Assembly (NCBI RefSeq): GCF_003473485.1
Contig: NC_053043.1
Location: forward strand, 4,102,001 to 4,166,000
Length of the DNA stretch: 64,000 nt
Source of the DNA: Medicago truncatula
Lineage: Eukaryota; Streptophyta; Magnoliopsida; Fabales; Fabaceae
Reading direction: 5' to 3'
Under the pieces are notes generated by a model. That model had not been told where the DNA came from. It saw only the letters and a program-made list of their open reading frames with translations, and made no database searches. The position numbers and the translations under genes are program-made. Within the stretch, counting starts at the first letter, position 1. Every line of letters starts with the position of its first letter. This document shows, in pieces, positions 1 to 9,812 of the stretch.

Positions 1-32
1 ACCATAAATATGAAGGGAACATGAATATCATA

Positions 33-290
33 CTTCCTCCGTTCCATACTAGATGAGCTAGTTGACTCCGACACACATATCAATGCATATGTTTTATCTT
101 TAATATCTTTAATTCTTTAATAAAAAAAATTATGAAAATGTAATATTTTAAAAATATTAATAGAGACGAATCCAACAATATTTTACATGATATTATTTAT
201 CTTTGTGATTTAGTAGAAAAATATGGTCAAAGTATGTCAAGTCAATAATGTATATTGTCAAATAGATCATCTTCTAAGAGACGGATGGAG
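33..290. mobile_element. Stowaway-type MITE
   Basis: The ends read CTTCCTCCGT and ACGGATGGAG, the degenerate Stowaway terminal inverted repeat, and a TA dinucleotide flanks each end (31-32 and 291-292). The interior is non-coding and AT-rich. It resembles the element at 54235-54491 in the opposite orientation, so the two belong to one subfamily. Stowaway elements are non-autonomous Tc1/mariner derivatives moved in trans. Confidence 0.8.
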
Positions 291-410
291 TAATTGAAAG
301 TTGGAACGCTTGTTTAAGAAATGTTACGTGGCATGTGATAATTGGCTAGCAAACTAAACGATGTGGCTTGAGAGGTGCAATAGATTTCATTAATTTTGTA
401 ATAAATAAAA

Positions 411-868
411 GGATTAAAATATGTTTTTGCTCCCTATAAATATACAAACTTTTCGTTTTAGTCCTTTAAAAATTTTCCATCTTCACTTTTGGTCCCTCTT
501 TTAAAGTAAACTCATATGTAGAATTCATATTTTTGAATCAAATTTTCCAAAAAAATTCATAATATTATAAGAATTTCTCTAAAAAAATTAGAATTTTTTT
601 AATAAAATATGAATTTTTATATTTTTTATGGTTAAAAATTCATATTTAATTTATGTTTACTTAAAAAATTCTAAATTTTTTATGGAAATGTTTTTACAAT
701 ATTTACATATTTATGTACAATTTCATGAAAAAATACTAAAATTTACTTTAAAATAGGGACCAAAAGTAAGGATTCAAAATTTCATAGGAACTAAAAGTTA
801 AAAGAAAATTTTAGACGAACTAAAACGAAAAGTTGGTATATTTATAAGAACCAAAAATATATTTATCC
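411..868. mobile_element. Long-TIR MITE (GGATTAAAATATG ends)
   Basis: The first ~55 bases and the last ~55 bases are imperfect inverted repeats: GGATTAAAATATGTTTTTG at the left, and at the right the reverse of a similar sequence ending in TATTTATCC. The interior is AT-rich and carries no gene. No clean target-site duplication is visible. The design matches the 9-bp-duplication Mutator-type elements elsewhere in the window. It ends about 150 bases before the start codon of the OB-fold gene, so it may form part of that gene's promoter. Confidence 0.6.
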
Positions 869-1020
869 TTGGATAAAACTTTACCAAACGAAAAAACGCA
901 TCAATCTGGGAGAACTGAGAAGATAGTATCAGTGAGACTTCGTTTAAATACAGAAACTCTGTTGGGTTTGTTTGGTATCAAATCAAAGACAAAGACAAAG
1001 AAAAAGTGAAAAACAAAACA

Positions 1021-2695
1021 ATGGCATCATCGAATGTTGTTTCACAAGAAGATGGAACCAAACCCGCAAAGAGAAAACCCACTTTCACAAAAGTGGATCA
1101 GATGAAACCTGGAACAAACGGACACACTTTGATTGCTAAGGTTTTAACCTCCGAAACTGTTCTGCAAAAAGGTGGAGGAACAAGACCTTCTTCATCTTCT
1201 CGTGGTATTGTTCGTCCTACTCTTATCTCTGAGTGTCTCATCGGTGATGAAACTGGTACCATCATTTTCACCGCTCGCAATGAACAAGGTTCTTTTTCAT
1301 TATTTTGATTACCCATTCTTAAAAATGATAACTTTTTATGCGGGTCGTGTTTTATTTGTTTAAATTTTGATTTTTTTTATTCATTTGGGGTTTTTTAATT
1401 TCGATCTACATTTTTTGGGATTAGGTTTCTTATTTTATATCCAAAATCTAAATTAGTGTTAATAAGGTTCTTAGTTGCTGATTGTTACACCCATTTTGCT
1501 ATTGTTACTCGGATCTAACATGCTTTTGCCATTCATAGGATCGATCCAATGTTTATTTTAGATCCCCTTTTACAGCATTTTTTTGCAACAAAAATTTTGT
1601 TGATTTTTTAGGCTAATTTTTAGCTCTTTTTATACTGATAATGAAGACCTAACTGTTTCTATATTGATTCTAATGAGAGTTTAGAGAGGAAGGAATTTTT
1701 TCACAAATAAGCGTTTTTTTCCCTCTAGAGTGTAAAGGTTATGATTCATTGGTAGGGCTTTAGGAGATAGGAAATGGAGATATCATGTCACGAGTTTAGA
1801 GAGGAAGGAAAATGGGAGTAGGATTATGAAATTGTGATGCATATTGGCAATATATGTATGTGAAAAGACATTGTTTTTTTCATCTTTATTTTCATTCTCA
1901 TTCATTCCTTCTTCAATAAGCAAAACTTTGAGTAAGTAGGGTTGTTTGGATTGGCTTAATTAAGTTTATCTGCTGACATAGACACCTGTGACACTATTTG
2001 GGAGAATTTATGTAAGTAGTTCATGAGATGTTCACAAGCTGCTTTCTGTTTATTTCCATAAACTCTGTGGGATAGCTTATGAAAACAACTTAAGATTGTA
2101 CAAAAACAGTTTGCCTTTATATTACCATGTTATAGAACTAACTCATTCTTAAGAGCACCACTTACATGACTATACTATAAGCTCTAAAACAAGTTGTTTA
2201 TCCAAGTAGGTTTGTAGTTTATTTTCTTTGTGGTGATTACACTCCTTATGCACAAGCATTTGCATATAAGTGTTTTAAAATATGGTCTATGATCAAGTTA
2301 TGAACTGCGACATCGAGATATTTTTATGTCTCAGTAACCACAATTTGCAATTGACTGCGACACCCTGCAACATCAGTGGTTTCTTTTAGTGGAAGTCATC
2401 TAAGATATGTTTTTATTGATTGGTTATATTGCATGGATATTAGGACTAATCAGTATAAGGAACAAACTTATGTGATTAGAATGCGTGATTTTGTGTCTTT
2501 GCAGTTGAGCTTATGAAGGCTGGAAATACAGTAATCATTCGCAATTCAAAGATCGACATGTTTAAGGGATCAATGAGGCTGGCCGTTGACAAATGGGGGC
2601 GCATTGAGGTCACTGACCCTGCAGAGTTCGTTGTTAAAGAGGATAACAACCTATCTCTCATTGAATATGAATTGGTGAACGCGGTAGAAGAGTAA
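1021..2695 (+). CDS. Single OB-fold nucleic-acid-binding protein (SOSS-B/At4g28440-like)
   Basis: Two exons, 1021-1288 and 2505-2695, joined at CAAG|GT...GCAG|TT, encode 152 residues. The start is the first ATG of the frame. The N-terminus is polar and Lys-rich (about residues 1-25). The rest looks like one OB-fold (about 28-130): the TLIAKVL strand, the ECLIGDETGTIIFTA strand pair typical of this plant family, then NTVIIRNSKIDMFKGSMRL and the KWGRIE strand after the intron. Plant homologues such as At4g28440 and At1g23750 are annotated as OB-fold proteins related to the single-stranded-DNA-binding subunit SOSS-B. By that analogy it should bind ssDNA or RNA, but its role is not established here. 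Length and domain layout are normal for the family, and the single intron falls inside the fold. Confidence 0.92.
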
Positions 2696-5600
2696 TTCAT
2701 AGTTAAAGAGGGCAACTACCTATCTTTTGTTTGTGCTGATATGGTAAAACTTAACTGGCGTATACATTTTCACTTTAATTAGACTGGATTTTGACTTCAT
2801 TTTAGGATTAAGTTTATGTTACTTGAACAATGTTAAGCGATCAGTATTTGCTATCTATAAGTGTCTCCAGTTAACTTGAAAAAAATATGATAATGCTAAA
2901 ATGATTATCATCAATATGTTTCTTCAAATTTTACAATCCATTGTCTTGCAATTATAAGCGAATACACATAGAATTGGCTTGGAATCCTCCTAATCACAAG
3001 AATTGAGAATGCTCAAATTGGTTTACCAGAAAAATAATAGACATAAAAATGTCTATATTGGCTTATGTTTATCTTAACGTCGTCCTTTTTAATCCCTTAA
3101 CTATCAAGGAATCCCAACCAGCCACCTCAACACCAGTACACAGAAAATTGGATCCTCCACAATTGTAGCATGGTACTGCAGTTGTAGGGACTATTTGATT
3201 TGTAGGAATCCTTTAGTGAGTCTATGACTACAGCTGCAACAACAAAAGCTTGTTTAAGTTGTCCCGTCTTTTTCGCATATAACTTGACATCGTCAATAAT
3301 TTTTGCTCATCCGTGCCTTGGATTTTGTCTCATTTGGCTAATTTGAAAGGCATATTGTTGCCTTTTTCTTTCACTTGGCATGATAGAAATGCATATTTGC
3401 TCACTGACAGCAATATTAAGTAAACTGATTGACATCAACTTTAAAATTTTAAGGGTTTAATACTCCATTTTAGCTAAAAATACATGGTGCCTCTAACATG
3501 CACCTGGTCCAAAGTTCAACCACTTGTAAACGATCTTTCAAATTGTGTTTTTATTTCTAATTTTTTTAATAGCAAGAGACATCCCTTCTGCAATGCATTC
3601 AGCAGTTGATTCCTATTTTTTGGAAAACAGCTTTTGCAGATGTTCATGACATCGTGCAAACCTTGAACAAGATTCAAATTCGTTTCTTTTCTATTGCTCC
3701 CTTTCCCTTTCTGGTTGAGGCATCACCTTCAACTCCTTCAAGGGAGTAATCCAGCAGCATTCTCAACCAAGCTCAACAACTCGTTGTCAGCCGACACTTT
3801 AAAAATTAAAATGATCCTAAATGCCAAAAATCTTAAATGTAAATGGAAAATAATGATAGTGTTTGCAAAAGAATTGGCCGATATATATTTAGGTGAATTT
3901 TCCTTTTTCATTGGGTTTGATTTTTTTTACCATTGTTTACTCATTTTGGAGATGAGGTTCAGTGTTTTAACCCTATGTAGTTATATTTCAAATTTTACTC
4001 TTTAAAAATAATTTGGAGTTACAATTACATATAGGTTATAACCCTTCAAAATTAAGGGACCGCAGCTGGACCACTTTAAGAGGATCTATATTAGACGGGC
4101 AAGAAAAATCATAAAACCATTGAAATTTCTTAAAATGGAATAAATTATGAATATGGTGATTATTCGGTGAAAATGATAAGAAATGTGAAATAAGATCCGG
4201 TTAGTTATTCTTCAATTTAGGTGGGTTAATTTACCTTATTAAAAAAAAAAAAAACCAGATATTCTATGTGGAAATTGATTTTGGGTGACTTAAGGAAAAG
4301 TCTAATGTCATAGTGACTGCTTTTCAATTTAATAACCGCTATCAATCCTCGTCAAAGCTATAAAAGTAAACACGAGTGATAGGTTACATTGTTAAATAGA
4401 CAACCCTAGCATAAGCGATCCGCATTGTTCAATAATCAATACACATTACAACGAGCCTTTCAAAGAAATAAACATTACAATGAGATCGTGACAATGTTTT
4501 TGCAAATGTAAGAATTTTGTTCACAAATGAAGGTATTGTTTATTAATGATTTTGTTACTTTGTTTCATTCAAATTGCATGATATGCTAGGAATCATATGG
4601 TCACACATTTGATGCTAAGCAAGACTTTTAGTTCAAATCTTGTTTCACAAAAGTTGTAAAACAACAGGAAGAAGAAGAAGACATTTAGGTGGTTAAACGT
4701 GGTAGACTACATTTGCTTTTAAATATATTTAGCACACCTGATGTATTTTCACTGCTTGTATTAGCGCATGTTTGAGAGAGTTTGACTCATTGACACCATA
4801 GAAGTAATAAAATTTATAGCTTAACTCATCGCGTGTTCACGCTTAAGGTACCGTCAAAACAAACATACACTTCATCTGGATAAGCTACTTAGTCTAAAGT
4901 GTGCTTGTACCCCATCGAAAACCAGGGTATCATTGCCAAAAATCAAGCAATAACTCTTGAATCATCAGGGTGAAATAAATCGTTGTAACTTGCAGGGAAG
5001 AAATGTTGCAGTGGTGATTAAATAAAATAACAATCATACCTAAGCATGCCACCAGCTTTGGATGCTTGTACAATTTAATTCTTGAGATTTTACATTCAAC
5101 CTATGAGAATCCGCTAAGAAGGCCTAACAAAGTAAACTGAAATCCACAGAAAGTACGCGCAATGAACCGCACCGAATAACAGCAAACATTCATCTAGAAT
5201 GCAAAAAGGAAACAATTTAAGAAACTTAAACCATACACTACCACACATAATCAAATCAAATGACCAACATAATTACAAGATCATGGTAACGTACAATTGT
5301 AATTTTATAAATTGCAAATCGTTTAGATACAAAACTTAATCTATCGATGCAAATCAAGATGAAATGACAGAAACATTACATGGGTAGTCCCCAAGCCCCA
5401 AAATGTGATCACGAGCCTAAACAAGAAAACAGCAATGTCAAAATAGGGTGTTGCACAAAGATGAGGAAATATATATAATGCTTTGGGGTGGCAGCAGAAA
5501 AATAGAACGATTTGATTTGAACACATTGTTCCTTTTATAGAGACACGCTTAATTCTAAAAATTCAAAGTAAGGCAAAAAATTATAGCATCCAGGATCTTG

Positions 5601-6567
5601 CTCAAGATTATATTTTCCGTATTTTAGTCAACAAGAATTAAAACTCAGATGAATATTAAACAGGCAGTTACAAGTTTAACATTACAACATCATACTAATG
5701 TTTTTTCACTGCATCAAACAAATTTTTTCGGAAGGAACATAACAGTCACTTTGCATCTAGGTTAGTCACAAATTCGATGGACCATTAACATTAAGTGTGT
5801 TAAGATAGTTAATCAATATTCTTATACTGCATGCATCAGCACTTCCATTGCAATACACAACATACAATAAATCCGTCAAGCTTGAATACAGAACCAAAAT
5901 GCAGTGATCATACAAATTGTATCTAGAAATTAGTCTACAAAATGATACAGTCGACATTGGTTGTTGCTAATTTACTGTCTTTTGTATATTCTCAGCAAAT
6001 GCTCATTGACATCACAGCTTATATGAACAATTCAAAATCCCAAAAGAAAAAATTATTTGAACACCTTATTCAGAGCGCACCTACATAAAACTTTGCCCGA
6101 ACCCTCTTGTCATTCATCATACATCATCATTGCAATCTGAGTGAATACAATCAATCAGTATGGTCTTCAGATGATTATCTCTAAGTGAATGTTCATTTAT
6201 TTATAGAAAAAGGTCTAGGCATTTTGAAATATGGAAAGCACTAAATAACACAATCCATAATGGATCTTATAAGAGAGAACGAAAGAGACAGAGGGAGAGG
6301 TGAATTGCTCAATAGCTCAAAATGACAGCACTTTGTTAAAATAAGTAGTTACTGACAAATTATTGTGATTGGGAAGTTACTAAGAAATACCATTAAATTC
6401 CACCATAGCCACACATCAGTTTTTATGAGATATGGTGTTCAAAATCCAATTTTACATTCAATTTAGAAATTTCATTCTCTCACTAATCTACGGATGACAA
6501 GTTCTCAATGCTTCAAAACCTAAAATTTGAAATAAATCCATGTCACACCATCTTTGATGCTCGCTCT
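2696..6567. other. Intergenic stretch, no gene recognised
   Basis: This is AT-rich sequence with short random reading frames. The longest plus-strand frame (3694-4005) has no recognisable domain and poor composition. The right-hand part, just downstream of the NFD6-like stop codon at 6568, probably holds that gene's 3' untranslated region; family members often have long, sometimes spliced 3' ends. No RNA gene was seen. Confidence 0.5.
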
Positions 6568-8061
6568 TCATCTAGTCTTCTCTTGCCCTACAAAGGGGAA
6601 AAAATAACATCCTTTCATTGTGAGAGCAAGAGAAAGATCCTAATTCAAAGGAAAAAAAGTTGATAATGTTTGAACAGTAAAAATAGTTGGTCATATGCAC
6701 CCAAACCCTATATTTTCTCAATGACACAGACTTTCCCTCCCCATCCAAAAAAGGTAAAATTGAAAAAGTAAAACAAACAAAGATGGAGCCAACAAGGTTA
6801 ACATTTATATCAATACGAAAAAAGGCCTAAGTTAATAAGAGGAAAAAAACTTAAGCTATTACAGCAATATTTCATTGTATCATTATGAAAGCACTTGACT
6901 GACTTTAATAGTGTATCAAAAATTCATTTTTACGGAAACTTCTACATGTCTGATTAATTTCATTATTAAGTAATAAAGAGGACAAACAAAAATATTTTAC
7001 CCCCCATATTCTAGACACTAAATCTTCTACCAAATGAAGGGGGGAAAACACACGGACAATTAGGACCCCGTTTGGATAAACAACTTATTTTGAAGCTTAA
7101 AGCATAAGGGTGTATGAATAAGCTATTTCCATAACACAAGATAAAATAAAGTCAAATTGTTTCGGTATAATCTATAAGTTGTTTACATAAGCTATCCCTG
7201 AGAGCTCATGGAAATATGTTGAAAACAGCTATACAGCTTATGGATATAGCATGAGCTGTTGTCATCAGTTTAAGAGCCCGTCTGAATTGGCTTATTTTTG
7301 AGCTTATGCAAAACAGCTTATGCAAATAAATAAACTTTGATGTATTATTCATAATCTTGTCAAGGTAGTCAATGAAAAAACAGCTTACGAAGATACAATT
7401 TTCGTTACCGAGAACTTATGAATTAACACAACAACTTATTTATTTGCATAAGCTGGAAAATAAGCTATTCCAAACGGCCCCTAAATAGTGTCACAAGTGC
7501 TCACGTATATAAGCTTAAATAAGTCAATCCAAACAAGCCCTAGAGTCAACATGTAAAGTCTATACAAACTTTGTTCCAAGCTTAATTGAACTGTCACAGT
7601 CTTTTTCAGCATTTCATATATATTATCATGTGAAGAACAAGTTTTTTCATTTGCAACTCCCACATGAAACAAGCAACCAAACAAGTGCAAAATCGGCGAA
7701 GATAGTTAAACAATAATTGAGGCAAGGAAATTATTTACCTTCCGGAGTCCAGCCGTAAGAGTGGCGAGAAACTGAAAGCATTGAAGTGAGCAATGCAGAA
7801 GCTGTTGCAGTGTGATATGGAAGCAACGACTCCACGCCGGAACTCATCTCCACCGGCAATCTAAACAACAAATTTTTTCATCAAATTCGAGTAAACTATT
7901 GTTGAAATTGAGATTGAATGTTGTTACCTTGAAATGCGATTGGAAATTGAGGTTTGTTTTGGGATCCGAAACATTGAGCATGTAGGTCTAGGTTTGGCTC
8001 CGGCAGCCAGATTTGCGCGAGAAGCGGCGGAGCGAAGGAAACATCTGGCGGCGGACATCAT
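6568..8061 (-). CDS. NFD6: NUCLEAR FUSION DEFECTIVE 6-like mitochondrial protein
   Basis: Three coding exons on the minus strand, 8061-7928, 7860-7739 and 6587-6568, give 91 residues and close in frame. The N-terminus (about 1-45) is an Arg/Ser/Ala-rich presequence without acidic residues, as in mitochondrial targeting peptides. The core after exon 2 begins is the family signature [20 protein letters not shown] followed by a short hydrophobic LLTSMLSVS stretch and [13 protein letters not shown] at the end. Arabidopsis NFD6 is a small mitochondrial protein needed for fusion of the polar nuclei in the female gametophyte; its molecular activity is unknown. The start is the first of two adjacent ATGs. 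The last coding exon is only 20 bases. If intron 2 is retained, the frame stops two codons past the splice site (PEGK), so two C-termini are possible. Intron 2 (1.15 kb) carries nested MITEs. Confidence 0.9.
7064..7540. mobile_element. Tourist-like MITE, interrupted by a second one
   Basis: The ends are GACCCCGTTTGGAT... and ...ATCCAAACAAGCCC, imperfect inverted repeats of the PIF/Harbinger type, with TAG on both sides (7061-7063 and 7541-7543). The arms contain repeated AGCTTAT motifs. A related element (7274-7481) sits inside it. The whole lies in intron 2 of the NFD6-like gene. Confidence 0.65.
7274..7481. mobile_element. Inner Tourist-like MITE (nested)
   Basis: The left arm starts GAGCCCGTCTGAATTGGC, and the reverse complement of the right arm starts GGGGCCGTTTGGAATAGC. 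Both continue into near-identical TTATTTT...AGCTTATGCAAATAAATAA sequence. The flanks are TAA (7271-7273 and 7482-7484), the three-base duplication typical of Tourist/Harbinger. Insertion inside the surrounding element makes this the younger of the two. Confidence 0.75.
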
Positions 8062-8714
8062 TAGGGACGAGCACCGGAGGAGGTTATGGTGGGTTTTTCT
8101 ATTTCTTCTTTTTTGAGTTTTTGGATTCCTATAGGGTTGGGAAGGACAACAAGTTATGGGCTTGGATTATTTTCTTGGGCTCATATGAGCCCAATGATGA
8201 GATCATGTGCAGGGAATTGCCCTTCTCCCCTTTTGTTTTTGGTACTCAAGTTGAAAAATGTCCGACATGAATTAACTCACGTTGAAAAAGTCGAGTATGA
8301 GTTAACTCACATCGAACATTTTTAAGGGAATGAACAATTTTAAAAGGGAGAAGAGCAATTACCTCACGTGTATGATAGAAATTGTTAACATCTTGAAAAC
8401 TCTACTTTTTTTTTAGAGTTAATATTATTAACCAAAATAATAATAATTACTTCAATTTTATGAATGAAGCTTAAATGGTCTCATACGTGCAACTTAGATA
8501 ATAAAAGACGTCAAGAGATATTTGATATTTGGAGGCGCATGTTCATATCTGCAATACACTTCTTCTTTTTACTGGTGTGTTTAATTTTTGCAACTAGAAC
8601 TTTAACTGCAACACGCTTATTCTTTTCACTCGTGTGTTTAATTTAAGCAACTAGAACTTTAACCGAGAAAAAAAATATCATGTTTGTGTGTGTATAATAA
8701 ATGCTTATTGTCTA
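8062..8714. other. Upstream region of the NFD6-like gene
   Basis: This spans the promoter and 5' leader side of the minus-strand NFD6-like gene. An imperfect direct repeat at about 8573-8664 carries CACT(C/G)GTGTGTTTAATTT and GCAACTAGAACTTTAAC twice. No TATA element could be placed with confidence and no other gene is visible. Confidence 0.4.
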
Positions 8715-9036
8715 CTCCCTCCGTCCTAAAATATAAGTAATAAAATCTCATTTTCTTTGTCTCAAAATATAAGCAAGAAAAACCAACTTTTATGCTATTA
8801 TTATATTTTTTTCAAATAAATCATCTTTTTCAATGTAAAATTAAATGCAAGTTGCATTCAATTTGTTCTCCTTTTTGTTTTTTCCATAATTTTTAACCAT
8901 TGAGAATTATTTTTACATCTTTCCATGAAACTTATTCCAAGGAGAACACAAAAAATTATACCTCAAATCACTAAGTGTTAGTTTTCTTAATAAGTGTGAA
9001 GTAGTGTTTTTTGCTTATAAATTAGAACGGAGGGAG
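8715..9036. mobile_element. Stowaway-type MITE
   Basis: The terminal inverted repeats CTCCCTCCGTCCTAAAATAT and, at the other end, the complementary sequence ending ACGGAGGGAG are flanked by TA at 8713-8714 and 9037-9038. The interior is AT-rich and non-coding. Confidence 0.9.
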
Positions 9037-9812
9037 TATTTTTTTCCTCCCATCTCAGAAATGGAAAACTGGTCATAGAAATTCAAAGTTCGACGAAAAG
9101 TAAGTAAATTCTAGTTAAATACGTTCAAGTCAAGGTTTAAACTTGAATATCTTGACTTATTCCACTTTAACTAGAGTTCATTAACCAATTCAACTCAAAC
9201 ACTTGATTCTGCTTATTAAATATATAATTAATTAAATTATTCATCTAATTGTCTCCTTAATGCTAAAGCTAAATTTAATAGTTCAAAATTAAATTTCAAA
9301 TTTCGTTTTGTAATTTTCATATTTTAGCTTGAAAATTGCTTGAGTTAAAAACCTTTCCAACCAACCCAAATTTCCCAAATTTAAAGGGCGAAACAACAAA
9401 GAGCACAAAATAGAAACTATAGGACAATATACTCAAGTAAAATAGTTTAATTTTGATTCACAATTTGCTGTCAACAAATTATAGATCACCCTCTCTCAAA
9501 AAATAAATAAATTATAAATCATCTTATGTAACTTGTAAAGTGATTATGATAATACTAAATATTTTTAATAATACGACAATCATGATTAATTGTCAGTTTA
9601 ACAAACTTTAAGATAAGTTAATAACAATGTATCATGTATACCAATGAAATTCTAAGAAAAAATGTCAAAACAAAATAAGGCCATTACCATATATATATAT
9701 ATGAACTAAATCCAAGTTGCAAGGAACCTGAGAAAGTTACAACTTACAACGGATAATTATGTGACAAAATCAAGCTGAGATGACTAGAAATCCGTAGCGA
9801 ATTTTGCAAGAA
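9037..9812. other. Intergenic stretch, downstream of the 150-residue unknown gene
   Basis: AT-rich sequence without a credible reading frame. A short (AT)n run lies at about 9690-9702. The right end should contain the 3' untranslated region of the minus-strand gene that stops at 9813. Confidence 0.45.

Noticed and set aside
3694-4005. 103-codon plus-strand frame
   Set aside because: No domain or conserved pattern, hydrophobic and Lys/Phe composition as expected by chance in AT-rich DNA; no matching splice partners.
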